This document shows, piece after piece, positions 28,501 to 40,500 of a stretch of 64,000 nucleotides of DNA (position 1 is the first letter of the stretch; every line of letters begins with the position of its first letter). This stretch comes from Syngnathus acus. Taxonomy: Eukaryota > Chordata > Actinopteri > Syngnathiformes > Syngnathidae. Position numbers and translations under genes: made by a program. The DNA lies in contig NC_051092.1 in NCBI RefSeq assembly GCF_901709675.1, positions 13,638,491 to 13,702,490 on the forward strand. The letters are read 5' to 3'. A model generated the notes under the pieces. That model made no database searches, was not told the DNA's origin, and saw only the letters and a list, made by a program, of their open reading frames with translations.

Positions 28501-29881
28501 GAAGTGCCAGGTATGTATTTGTGCACCACTCACAACCATGTAACGTGGGTCTCATAACTAGACAATAATGAATACAATCTTTCTTTCTTTTACAACCTGA
28601 TAAAAGTGAGTGATACAGTAAAACTCTCTCCTATGCTCTGCAAAAAGGTTAATGAATGTCTTGATTGTTGGCTTTCTATAATTGCTGGGCGGCAGCAGTC
28701 ATTGGTATTTGTGGCTGGTATTTGCGTCCTCTTGTGGAGTTGTCTGGAATTGCACCACCTTTTGGTGAGCGCGTTAACACGTGGTGTACTTTGCAATCAG
28801 CAAGCTTTATTAGTGTGGCACAAACAGCAACTAATTGAATGTTTGTTTATATTTGGACGTGTCAGAATGCTTAAGAAAAAAACATGTCACCGTTGTTGTC
28901 GAAATGACTCTAGCTATTTTCATCATGTATTTCTGAACACATTTTTTTTACGTCTTCACTGTGACTCACAGCAGGAAGCTACGATTCCAAATAAAAGAAA
29001 TGAGCATCACATGGATAAACCCGTCCTGCCACTTACCTGTTCTGGAAACAACCGCACACATCTGAGCCACTTAACATAGCCTGTGTGCCCCGTCGTGTCT
29101 GGAACTCTTTCAATGTTTGAGTCCTAAACTTTCACCTGAATCTGAAGTGAAGGCCCAAGAGGAATGAACTGCGTCATTTCAGCGAGGTTCCTAGGGGCGT
29201 TTTAGAACAGTGTCACCTGCAATGTTTGTTTTCTTTCGCCACCTGAACTGTGACTCATTTTATGTGGAATGTAAAGTTCACCCATGTCAAAGGAAACCTG
29301 AGTCAGATGGAGAATAAAGCGGTTACTGTACAATGGCACCACACACCCGATACACAAACAACGCTCATGTATTGTGGGTCAGTGATGGAATTCTGCTTGT
29401 AACTCCACAAATAATCTAACAATCTCCCAAACAATTCCAAAGTAGTTTGTGTGGTGACAAAGGGAATACTTGGCAAATAAATATCTTTTTTTTTCTGCTC
29501 AAAGGCAACGAGGGCAGAGTAGGCATGGCGGCCGTAGTTCTACGAGACGGATGTACGTTGGATTCTGAAGGCATCTTCAAGCATCTTGAAAGCTTCCTGC
29601 CGACCTACGCCAGGCCACGTTTTATAAGGATTCAGGTACTCAAAGCATCTTGTTACCAAATGAGTTGTATTTGCAAATAATATTAAATTCCACTTTAATG
29701 GCAGAGCTCCTTAGATGTCACGGGAACATTCAAGCTGATGAAGACCAGGTTGGTTAGGGAAGGCTTTGACCCCTCTGCTATCAATGATCCACTCTATTTC
29801 TTGGATGACAAGGAGAAGAAATATGTCCCACTTACAATGGATATAGTCAATGCAGTATTATCAGGCAAGATCAAAATTTAA
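25528..29881 (+). CDS. slc27a2: Very-long-chain acyl-CoA synthetase / fatty acid transport protein 2, tandem copy 1
   Basis: FATP2-type proteins are membrane-bound acyl-CoA synthetases of peroxisomes and ER that couple fatty-acid uptake to activation with CoA and ATP. Exons: 25528-25984, 26898-27107, 27172-27327, 27457-27581, 27672-27866, 27937-28027, 28145-28343, 28413-28510, 29505-29635, 29705-29881. They give 1839 nt, or 612 aa (human FATP2 is 620). The start [16 protein letters not shown] supplies an N-terminal membrane segment. The AMP-binding motif [13 protein letters not shown] is at about residues 217-229 across the exon 2/3 junction. YGATEGN and the VLACS-type blocks [10 protein letters not shown] and [14 protein letters not shown] follow. 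The C-terminus is SGKIKI. Upstream in-frame codons exist, but translation from 25528 gives the expected N-terminus. FATP6 is a closely related alternative; human synteny with this region favours FATP2. Confidence 0.9.
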
Positions 29882-30864
29882 CAAATTTTTATATACTTGA
29901 TCCATAAAAAAAGAAATCTATTTTGTAATGAATTTGATGGCTGTGTTAGTGAATGTATATAATACTTGTGACTATTTGCTAAACTATTCACTGTTAAGTT
30001 TGAAAAAATGATTTTGTTGCTAATTGTTATAGAAATTAATTTTCATAATACATGTTTTGTAGCTGTGTTGGGATGGCCCACAAACACTGTTGTTGCCTGA
30101 CTTTTTTCATAGCTGCGGACAGGTGCAATTTCAGAATTAAAAGTGAAAGTTGTAATTGTTGTTCAGGGTGAATCTTTAACCGGGATTAAGTGTTATGGTA
30201 TATTAGAGTTCCAATTTGATGTTTAGTGTGCGTGCGTGTGTGCGCGTGTTTTTGTGCATTTGCGCCCCCCCCACACACACACACCACCCACTCCCTGTCT
30301 CACGCCATCAGTCATCAGACAAACAAGGCTCAGTTTCATACTTGACATTCCTCCCCCTCATGGAGATTTATGCGAACTTCCTGCTACACTACAATACTAT
30401 TATTTTAAAACAAGTTATCTCCAAAAACCTGTTATTGTCAAACTGCTGTAGAAGTAGAAGAGAGCTTGTAGTGTTTTTTCCCCACCACATCACTACATTG
30501 TTATTGAAATTCAAACTTATTTATTTATTTATTCATTTATTTATTCATTTATTTATTTATTGTAAATAATGTGTCACATAATGTCATCTCATTTCAGTCA
30601 CAGTTCATCATTTTTAAATTAGTTTGATTTGTTGATTGTGATGGGCCAATATGATGATGGAGAATGCGAATGCGAGGGCAGAAAAACGCGCGCAGTGTCT
30701 TCTCGACTGGGCGTGGGAAGAGATGTGGCAACTCGAAAACACGCAGAAAGTAGGAGGGGTCAGGTGTCGCGGCTGAACTTTGCCACAAATGCACCACGCG
30801 CACCCATACGGTGCGGCTTGTTGTGATCGGAGCCGCAGTCCTTCGTCAGCTCCATCGGTTCGAG
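29882..30864. other. Intergenic DNA between the two slc27a2 copies
   Basis: This holds the 3' UTR of copy 1 and the promoter of copy 2. Simple-sequence tracts include GT-rich 30226-30250, a C/CA run near 30266-30290 and an ATTT repeat at 30517-30561. GC content rises after 30640. No exon was seen. Confidence 0.5.
30517..30561. repeat. ATTT/ATTC tetranucleotide microsatellite
   Basis: About eleven units of TTAT/TTCATTTA-type tetranucleotides are seen directly in the sequence, between the two slc27a2 genes. Confidence 0.85.
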
Positions 30865-33800
30865 ATGTTCATCTGGCTGTCGGTCGTGGGTGGCTTTCTG
30901 CTCATCCTCAGGACGCGCTTCCCCTACTGGCTGGACGACTGCGTCTACATCCTCCGGAGTCTCCTGCTCGCCATCAGGCTGATCAAGTACAAACGGAGCA
31001 AACCATTCTATGGCGTCTTGGACGGATTCCTTGCAGCGGTCCGGAGACACCCGGACAAGACATTCTTGCACTTTGAGGGCGAGTGCTTCTCCTACGGCGA
31101 GGTGGACCGGCGCAGCAACCGGCTTGCCCGGGTGCTGAAGCAGGAGGCGCGCCTACGGGAGGGGGACGCGGTGGCCCTCTTTCTAGGCAACGAGCCCAAC
31201 CTCGTGTGGACCTGGCTGGGACTCGCCAAACTGGGTTGTCCGGTTGCTCTGCTTAACTTTAACATCCGATCCAAGTCTCTGCTGCACTGCTTCTCCTGCT
31301 GCGGCGCTAAAGTGTTGGTGACGTCGGCAGGTGAGATGCGTGACGTGCGTGGGCCATAGTTGGGCAGACTCATGCTCAAGGGCCAATTTTTAATTTTAAA
31401 ACAGAATGACGGGCAAAACCATTCATAAAATGAGGAGAATCAAAGTAAAAATCGATTTTAAAAAATGGTAATAATTATGGCTGATGATTGAATGATAATT
31501 TTGCAGCAGGTTGATGTGGTGAGCACATCTACCTCAAAGTTCTGAGGTTGGGCATTCGAACTATGGCCATCCTGTTTAAAGGTCACGTGCACACCTTTCC
31601 TTCTACCTTGGATAAGAAAAAGTTGAGCTGGAAAAAAAATGTCTGACAAAAATATTTCATATTGAATTGATATGCTTTTATCTGAATTCTACCAGCATGA
31701 AACCTTAAATGTTTACTATTAAGATGCATTATTCACATTAAATAATGAAATAATTATATATAAAATATATGCAAATTAAAAAATGTTTTATTTTATTCTT
31801 ATTTTATTTTTTGCCAGAAGAAATTTTTCCTTTCTGTAAAGTCAAGTAATAAGAATATGTATATGTGTTTGCAGAGCTGCAGGAGGCCGTGGAGGAAGTT
31901 TTGCCAGCGTTGAGGGAGCGAGGGGTCAACGTGTACTTCCTATCAAAAACATTCGAGTTGCAGGGTGTCAATTTCTTGGCTGACAAGATCTCCAAGGCCT
32001 CGGACCAACCTATGCCCAAAGACCTCCGAGCCAACGTTACCGTCAGGAGCACTGCTATATACATCTACACGTCTGGAACCACTGGTATGAACGGGACAAA
32101 AACATCCACAACTCCTTTGAGTGTGTTTGAGAATTTTATATGACAGAAAAAAATACTTTTGTCCCTAATAGGTTTGCCTAAAGCAGCGATCATCACCCAC
32201 GAGAGGATGTGGGCCGCATCCTTCCTCCAGTCGCTGTGCGGCGTCACAAGAAACGACGTCTTCTATATCAACCTGCCGCTCTACCACAGCTCAGGCTTCC
32301 TCATCGGGTTAGGGGGCTGCATCGAGAGAGGTCATGACCTTTTCGATTTGAACAAAAGCTATGCGAACAATGTCTATATAGTGACTGTTGCTGCAGGTAT
32401 ATCGGTCGTGCTGAAGAGGAAGTTCTCCGCGTCTCAGTTCTGGGACGACTGCAGGGAGCATAACGTGACCGTGATGCAGTACATCGGCGAGACTATGCGC
32501 TACCTCTGCAACACGCCCAAGGTCAGATACGATCTCCTCCCTCGAGATGATCCCAATTCCCTGATGTTGTTCCCCTCGGCAGAAGGACAATGAGAAGGAC
32601 CACAAAGTACGGATCGCCCTGGGCAACGGAGTTCGCGCTGACGTCTGGTCCGAGTTTCTCAAGCGCTTCGGTGACATTAAAGTAAAGGAGCTGTACGCGG
32701 CTACAGAGGGGAACATCGGATTTATTAACTACAGCTCTAAGGTCGGCGCTGTGGGACGGATGAACTTTTTCCACAGGGTAGGTGAACATTTTTATCATTC
32801 CCTGCTTGTTGGTTTATATCTCACTCCGTAAACTTCTCCCTCCAGTTAATTTTCCCGTACTTGTTGATCAAGTTTGACATCGAGAAGGAGGAGCCTATCC
32901 GAAACGCTCAGGGTCTTTGCGTTGAGGCGGCCACAGGTGAGCTGAACACACTTACAAAAACAAAACGTCATGTTCAAAAATGTTTGCCATTACGAAGAGA
33001 GGAATGAACATTTCAAAAGGGTGTAGACTTTTGTGCATCATGGCTGTCTGTCAGGTGAGACGGGCCTTCTGGTGGGGAAGGTGACGCAGAGGTCGCCTTT
33101 TGTGGGCTACGCGGGCAACGAGCAGCAGACGGAGAAGAAGAGGCTCCGCGACGTGTTGAAAAAAGGCGACTTGTACTTCAACACGGGAGATTTGCTTCGC
33201 TTTGACAAGGACAACTTTGTCTACTTTCAGGATCGTGTTGGTGACACTTTCAGGTAAGTCGTGAAGTGACGATATGACTTTAATATTTCAAAGTAGGATT
33301 TTTAAAATTAGGTTTGGGTCTTAAATTAGGGTTTCAATTTAGGAATAGGGTTTGAAATGAGGTGAAACTCCTTTTCTTCTGAACAGATGGAAGGGCGAGA
33401 ATGTGGCCACGTCGGAGGTAGCAGATGTCCTCACCTTGGCGCCTTGCATTTTAGAGGCCAACGTTTACGGTGTTAAGGTGAACGGTAAGGCGTCAACGAC
33501 TCGTGCCGTATGTGAGACGAGACGGCATTAACGCTTTGCCGTGATAGGGAATGAGGGGCGAGCAGGCATGGCGGCAATCACGTTGAAAGAAGGAGAAGAC
33601 TTTGACTGCGCCGACACCTACAGGCAGGCTGTCAACTACCTGCCGGTCTACGCCTGCCCGCGATTCATCAGGATCCAGGTGAGGCTTCCTTCTGCATGTG
33701 TACATATATTGTGCTTATAATCCCAAAACATGTAATTCAGCCTTCCTTGGAGATGACGGGCACATTTAAACTGAAGAAAGTCAAGCTGGTGGAAGAAGGC

Positions 33801-33917
33801 TTCAACCCTGCCCTCATCAGTGATCCACTATATTACTTCAACGCGGCCAAAAAGACCTTCGCTCCCATGACCATGGAGGTGTACAGCGCCATAACCAGAG
33901 GCCTTATTAAACTCTGA
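30865..33917 (+). CDS. slc27a2: Very-long-chain acyl-CoA synthetase / fatty acid transport protein 2, tandem copy 2
   Basis: A second complete FATP2-like gene in the same orientation, 983 bp after copy 1. Exons: 30865-31330, 31875-32084, 32172-32330, 32397-32521, 32583-32777, 32846-32936, 33055-33253, 33387-33484, 33548-33678, 33741-33917. They total 1851 nt, or 616 aa. Eight of the ten exons have exactly the same length as in copy 1, and the other two differ by whole codons. The start [15 protein letters not shown] forms the N-terminal membrane segment. The AMP-binding motif YTSGTTGLPKAAI is at about residues 220-232. Later blocks include [25 protein letters not shown] and [14 protein letters not shown]. 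The C-terminus is RGLIKL. GC content is visibly higher in this copy than in copy 1. Both copies are intact, so both are probably functional. Confidence 0.92.
31511..31580. repeat. Diverged fragment of a common fish dispersed repeat
   Basis: In the first intron of slc27a2 copy 2, the words GTGGTGAGCACATCTACCTC and GTTCTGAGGTTGGGCATTCG resemble the tRNA-like 5' part of a repeat very abundant in teleosts (GGTTAGCACGTCCGCCTCAC type). The family name is not certain. Confidence 0.5.
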
Positions 33918-34204
33918 CAAAAGTGTTGAAGCATAAGTGTAAAGACATTTTGTTTACAGGCACATTTGCTGCTTCAAACAATTTATCTCAGGGATGCACC
34001 ACAAGACTATTTATGGTAGATCCAACCCTGATAGCCACAGAAAAGATGGTACACGGCAGTGCTCTGCCACTGATAATAATTCATCATTCATGATGGATGA
34101 AATCAACTGTAGCATTTCAAACATGACACTGAAATCATTTATCCACAATGCTCTTGTGTCAGAATGAAGTTGTGTGTGTACATTAACATGCTTGAACTTT
34201 GGAT

Positions 34205-34210
34205 AATAAA
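34205..34210 (+). other. slc27a2: Polyadenylation signal of slc27a2 copy 2
   Basis: AATAAA lies 288 nt after the stop codon of the second slc27a2 gene. Transcription here converges with tjp1 from the other strand. Confidence 0.7.
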
Positions 34211-34555
34211 CTTTGTAGTAAAGTTTCTCCTATCTGAAGGGAGTTTTCAGTGATGCACATTTGAACGGATATTATGATTTGCGTTATCTGCTTTATGGGT
34301 TACAATTCATATCACAGATGATGAAAGAGAGTGGAGGATTATTTAGTTAGTTTTGATGAGGAAATATTTGTTTTTCTGTATTTTTTTTTAAAAAGGACTG
34401 AAAGGCCTGGTCATTAGTAGGTGAGGTAAAATGTTATGAAGGGAAATATTTTTAGAACACAAAGATTTGTGATTTCGTTTGTGATTAGTTAACCAAATGA
34501 GTTATAAAAATTAATATTTTTTTGTAAATCATGGTGAAAATCGGTTATGAAGTGA

Positions 34556-34875
34556 TTGGAGCTGGGCAACTGCTGACTTACTGACAGACCAACAGACTGG
34601 GACAGACAGAGTGTACTGACTTAAGTCAGTGTACTGACTAACTGACTTAACTGACCGACCGACCGACCGACAGACTGGCCAACCGAAACTGACAGACAGG
34701 AACCAAGAAACAAGGAGACACGACGACATCAAATGACTTAAATACAAGACAGGTAACAAGAGGCAGGTGACTGTGGTTACATTGATTGAGGTAACACAGG
34801 AGGGGAGGGGCGACGCGAACAGAAACCATGGTAACAGACATAATAAAGCAACCGGGGACCGGGACGAGTCGTGAC
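34556..34875. repeat. GACT/GACC tetranucleotide tract with flanking repeat-like DNA
   Basis: From 34570 to about 34700 the sequence is built of imperfect ACTG/GACT and CCGA units, including four CCGA units in a row. The following stretch to 34875 (GGTAACACAGGAGGGGAGGG, then GGGACCGGGACGAGTCGTGA) has the look of a dispersed repeat but could not be classified. It lies between the convergent 3' ends of slc27a2 copy 2 and tjp1. Confidence 0.5.
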
Positions 34876-35183
34876 AAAATCCCATAATATTCTGACTTTG
34901 TACTCATAATATATACTATTAAAAATAAATTTCTAGTGAAATTAGGGCAATCCTGCAATTATAAAGCATACCATATACTATATGCTTATTTTAAGTGTAC
35001 TACATTCAATGACTCGTTTTAATCAATGAAAAGACAGTGTTGAATTTTTTATTAACTCCAACTAGTTGGCTCCATTTTCCAGTTTGAAATGCAAATAACA
35101 AAATAAGCAATTGATAAGATGAATACATAATTTTAAATAAGACACTTGACCCCATAGAATACTTTACTTCAAAAATGAATTTC

Positions 35184-35189
35184 TTTATT
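35184..35189 (-). other. tjp1: Polyadenylation signal of tjp1
   Basis: TTTATT gives AATAAA on the minus strand, about 2.4 kb past the tjp1 stop codon. Another lies at about 35046. A long 3' UTR is normal for ZO-1. The interval 34211-35183 holds no gene. Confidence 0.5.
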
Positions 35190-36014
35190 AATACAGTGGT
35201 ATACGTTTAGAAAAAAAAAAAGTGTTGCAGAGGGGGAGAAAGTTTTAAACAAAAGAAATCCAAATAAATAAAAAGAATGCTCATCGCATGGAGAAATAAA
35301 CTAGTGTTGCATTGAAGCACTGAAGTGTTATCATATCAAAAGAAAATAGTAGTGATGTGCCATAATAAATCGTCTATTAGTACAAAAATACATTTCAGGG
35401 CACACACTAAAGCATCCAGTATCACAAATAAAGGAAGGGACCAGTTGTCGTTCCCCTAAACCCCTTTGAGCGCATCTTTTAAAACCATTTAAACCAAGCA
35501 CTTGTCTATTTTTGTTTTGTAAATAAGAATAAAAACTTCTCATACAGTTAAAAATGCCTTATGTCGTGTACTTATGCAGTAAGTAGAAAAGTTGGACTTA
35601 TTACTGCTAACGTCAGTTCCAAGGCTCAGGGGTTTTAACCGGAATACAAACATAACCAGAGTAACTTCTTCACTCTCTTTTCCTCTCTTTTTTTTTTTTT
35701 AAACAAACATTTTCTCTTTTATACAAAACAATAAAGATGTACAAAAGTTAATTTACAGAGAACCAAGGCCATATGCTAGCGCTATGTACAGCCACAACGT
35801 CCTTTTCTGCAGCTCGTCACGCTTCGTATGCATAGCAGGAAAAAAAAGGAGACCTTTCGTTTTAATCGGCATCAATTCTTTACGTGTGCTAGAATCAAAG
35901 TTCAGTTTAGGAGAGAGAGAAAAAAAAAAAAAAAAGCAGAGACAACTTTGTGTCGACGGTGACCGGAGCATCAGGTTGGGTGCAATGTGGATTGCTCTCT
36001 CTTATATGTTTTTT

Positions 36015-36016
<2 letters not shown>

Positions 36017-36068
<52 letters not shown>

Positions 36069-36235
36069 GATTATATATATATATACACCCATACATACAT
36101 ATAGATATACATATATAAAAATATATAATTTATATTATATATGTATATATAGTATATATGTGTATATATATATATATGGATATATAATATATTCTATATT
36201 ATATGTATATATGTGTGTGTGTATATATATGTATA
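36017..36235. repeat. Long TA-rich microsatellite in the tjp1 3' UTR
   Basis: An almost pure TA tract runs from 36017 to about 36055 and continues as interrupted TA/TG/CA dinucleotides to about 36235. It falls inside the predicted tjp1 3' UTR, so the transcript would carry a long self-pairing AU stretch. Confidence 0.9.
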
Positions 36236-36662
36236 AGTGTTTAATTTTCTATGCAGATAAGGCATTGTTGGATGGGCTTTTCATATGTAGAAGTGGTAGC
36301 AGGCATCTGGACCTGAGTCATAGCACATGCATAGATCTCTAGACAGCAGGAGTTTGTCAAATCAAGTCATTATATTCTATCTATGGTAAAAGATTTGCTA
36401 CAAAAAAAACATCACTTTTCAATTCAACAGAGAGTGCCCGCTCACAACAAAAGGGCGTCGTTGATGCTAACTGTGAACCTTGATTCCGTCTGCGTATTTT
36501 GTGGATCTTGACGGTCACACCAATTGCAAACAAAACGGATTGACGTATGCCGACTTTGCCCTTTGGGATTTTTTTTTTTTTTTTTACATCTTGCCAAAAA
36601 ACACGCTCAGTAATATTAAAGGACATTATTTAACCAATTTTTATCTTATTATTTTTACTAAT

Positions 36663-37269
36663 CTGGGGCCTCACTTATCAAAGAGTGCGTAGGATTCTTT
36701 TGAAATGGGTTCATTCGCACAAAAGCTGGAAATAGCGTTAGCGTGCATGTCGACCAACATTTCCTAAGTCAAGTGCGTCTTGCCTTTTACACGGCCAAAA
36801 TCAACCAAATAGCACCACACAAATTGAACAATTGAGCACTTTCAACTTCTGAGTGAATCATGACGACAGGAGAAAGAAAAAGGAAGACTGAAATGGTATT
36901 GTTTATAAGCAAGTTGGAATGGGGCAGCGTTCAAATAATACCCCAAAAAGTTTTCTAGTCAGTGTTGCTGCTACTATAGCCGGAAAAAAATAAAGGTGGT
37001 TCAAAAAGTCCTTTGTTTCTTCCTTCCGAGTTGGGAGCGGTGGCTGAGTGCTTGTGGAAACGATCTATCAAAGGCCGCCTGCAATTTGATTATCCGATTT
37101 CCTTTTGAGCAGCATCTTTGAAAGCCACCAAGAAAAAAAGTCGTACACGCATTCTTTCAACCCGTCAAATCTCTTTTTTTGATAGGTCACAAATGTTGCA
37201 CAGGAAGTTGCATGTGCATCTTTCAGGCCCTGTTTTGTGCGTACGCAGCACTGATAAGTGAGACCCCTG
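36663..37269. mobile_element. MITE-like element with terminal inverted repeats
   Basis: The left end CTGGGGCCTCACTTATCA and the right end TGATAAGTGAGACCCCTG form terminal inverted repeats matching at 16 of 18 positions. Subterminal GTGCGTAGG on the left and GTGCGTACGCAG on the right also agree. The termini resemble the GGGGCCTCATTTAT family of non-autonomous DNA elements common in fish. The element is about 607 bp, has no transposase frame, and a target-site duplication is not obvious. It sits within the tjp1 3' UTR. Confidence 0.6.
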
Positions 37270-37561
37270 ACATTTTACAAAAGTAGCAAAAAAAGTCAAG
37301 ATAAGATTACTCAGTCTATGGCACCGTCATGCACTTTCACTTCAGTCCCATTGTTCCTTTTTTTTTTTTTTTTGCAAGCCTCAAAAGCACCGGAAAAATG
37401 ACCCTAACAACAACAGCTGGACGTTGCTGGACTCTCCTCATTTTTGGAGGGGTTAGGCAGGTAAACAAAGTGAGAGTGGTGGATTCACCGTGTGCCCCAC
37501 CCCCCCCATATCACCTTGCCACCTTCTTTCACATTCAAGAACAGACCAGCTGTCGCCTTCT

Positions 37562-40500
37562 TCAGAAGTGGTCGATGAGCACAGAAACACAGTTTGCACC
37601 CACCAGGTAGTTTGGGTCTCCGGGGAGAGATTTGTTCTGCCAGTTTTTAGGGTCACCTGCGCACAATACACATCATATGTTTATTTTATATATGAAGAAA
37701 AATCATCAAATTAATTGTCATTTTGAATTTTGCTTCCACGGTAGAAAAACACAAATGTTCAATATCACATGTTAAGACTGAATGTGGAAGTCAAACTTAT
37801 CCATCATCATGTTTGAATGAGATAAGTTAGGTTCTTTCCCAGCACAAAGCACATTTTATGCATGTATTTGGGAAATTAAACAATGAAATGAATTCGAAAA
37901 AGATCTACTCTGGAGTTGTTGCATGTCAAGTTAGTGTTCTGAGTAACAAAAAAACGAAAAGAAGAAATATGACAAGATTTGAATATTCTTCTCCTCCTCC
38001 ACTATTAGTCAAAGAATTGCTCGACCAGTTAAGAGTTGAAAGGGCGCCGTAGACACGCTAAAGACTGAACACTGACTCTCAGCTCTTTATTGAGCAACAT
38101 CTTTTAGCCAATGACACATTTACAAGCTGGGGGAGGGCGACGTAATGTATTTTATGATTCGACTTGGGAAGCAAGGAATGCTTGATGGAGCAGAATAATC
38201 ACCTGCGCTGTGAAAATGACAGCAAGAAAAGTCAGTGCTAATTTTTGAAATTGCTTTGAAAAAGGATTGAAGACATTGGTAGTAAAATCTTCCCCTGCTA
38301 CATAAAAAATGCTAAAAAAATACATATATATTTTTTAATCAGAATTTATTGTTTCATGAAATTTAGGGGAAAAAAAATATCCAATGGTGAAGGAATGAAA
38401 TATGGAAAAGAAGGTGGGGGGAAAAAAAACTGTCCTGTACAACCATGCAAACCTTTAAGCCTACACAGAGAGAGCGAGAGAGAGGACAGCGTACCCGACG
38501 AGGAGTCGGAGGATTTTAGAGCAAAAGACCAACCATCAGGGGTCATAGACGCACAGTGAGGTAAGCGCAGCTCCACCGGCTTCAGGAACTTGAGTCCGTG
38601 AGGGCCGCACATCACCAGCGGACTTAGCAGCGTTTCTCCTGCAGGGGGGACATGCAGCCACACTCAGACCCCAGAAAGGTAGAACAAATAAACATGTTTG
38701 CAGTAATGTCTGCGTGCTGACTTCTTTTAAGGAGACCGTATATTTACAGTTATGCAAGCTATACACTGACTACAATCACCTGTAGCAAATTGTCATTTCA
38801 TCAGTGGTGTCAGAAATGTAAAGGGTGCACTCACCTGACCTTTTGTGAGCATCTTAAGAGGATACAAATTAGCTGGAGTGCAATGCATTGTGGGTTGATG
38901 GCGCCTCCAAATGACTTTATTCTTAGCTATACCTCCCGTTGGGAACGGAGAGCTCCATGTGAGACTGACCTTTCTCCTTGTCGAGGGGGGGCAGGATGCT
39001 GTTGTCGCGGCACACCTTGAAGTAGATCTCTTGCTCCACGTTCTCGGGGATGGCACCCTGGGGGATGATGATGCTGACGCCCGTCTCGATGGAGCTTAGG
39101 ACCCCACCGTTGCAGTTGAAGATGCCTCTGGCGGTGGCCACCACCGTGTGCCCTTCATCCTCGTCGTCATCGTCCAGTGCGCCGGGGCTGTAGCGGGGGT
39201 CAGAGTCATCAATCGGGGCAATGTTTGGTGCACAACAAGCCGCCACGAGTGTGGAAAAAGAGACAGAGTGACAATTTACCTTACAGGAATGGCTTTGGGG
39301 ATGGCGTTGATGTTATTGTGCTGGTATTTGGGCCTGTTGTCCATGGTGCGAGTGAAGGTGTCCAGACCACTGTCGTGGTCCAGAGGCTGGGGGGAGAGCT
39401 GCAGCTTTCCCCCGCTGTTGCTCACCGTGCCGGGCTTGCCGAGGAGCTCCGTCTTCACCTGTGTGTCGTTGGGCAGCAGGTTGTGGTTGAACTTGGGGCT
39501 CTCGAACTTGCGCTCGAACGGCCGCGCAGAGCTGGTGTACGGCTTAGGGACGTAGCGGTTGTAACCGATGGGAACGGGAGCACCGACGGTCTTTGCGGGA
39601 GCCGTCTCCGTGCCGTTGACAGAGGACTTGTCGGGAAGGGCCCTTGGGGGCAGATAGCCGATTGGTGTGGGTTCATCCCTGCTAACGGGTCTGAGAGCTG
39701 CCAGGTCGGGTTTGGGGGAGCTCAGTGGCTCGGCTATGGAGTTCACTAGACAAAATAGAAACAATCACAGATATAATAAAGATTCCCAATAAGTTCGAAA
39801 CGTCAATTGCTGTTGCATAATAATGCTAACAAAGTACAACTAGTCCATGTTCCAGTGGGTAATTTGAGATCTTACCATCACTTGGGATGAGCTTGGGCAG
39901 AGTATTGGGTGGGATGGCAGAGCCAGGGGGTCCGTACTGAGAAGAGGGGCTTATCTGAGGTAGGGGGTCATATCGTTTGTCACCTGGACTCACTTTCTCG
40001 ACAGACTCCACTCTAATTTGGGTGAACACATGAAGATTGAATTTAAAAAAATGCTGTTGGACAAAAAAAAAAAAAAAGCAGGAAAGTTTCTTTTCTTTTT
40101 GCAGGCGTGTGCTTCTACCTGTTGTACGGGTACGACAGTTGAGCTGGTTTGGCCACATCGTGGAAGCGACTGATGCCAGGATTGGGTTGGCCCATGGCTT
40201 TGCTGTCAAAGCTCCGACGATCAAAGTAGGACAACTGCTTCCTGTAGTACTCCTCGTCTTCGTCCGGGTCATAGTGATTGGTACGCATTACATCATCGAG
40301 CGGTTTGGTGTGAGGCCTCTGCGGCTCAGGAGCCCTAAAAATGATGCAAACAAAATTACGGCAGCGTTTTAAGGCACCATTTTTATGAACGTTTGCTTTT
40401 ACACCTTGAATTTGCTTTACTACTTGCCGCCACTAGATGGGGCTCAAACAACAAATGCCAGATAGCAGGCATAAAAAAAAAACAACAAAAAAAAACGTGT

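Noticed and set aside
28606-29079. 157-codon plus-strand open frame
   Set aside because: It lies inside the eighth intron of slc27a2 copy 1. It has no recognisable domain and no splice sites that fit, and the flanking exons join in phase without it.
39148-39749. Plus-strand frames of 135 and 190 codons
   Set aside because: These are antisense shadows of two tjp1 coding exons (39187-38970 and 39745-39280).
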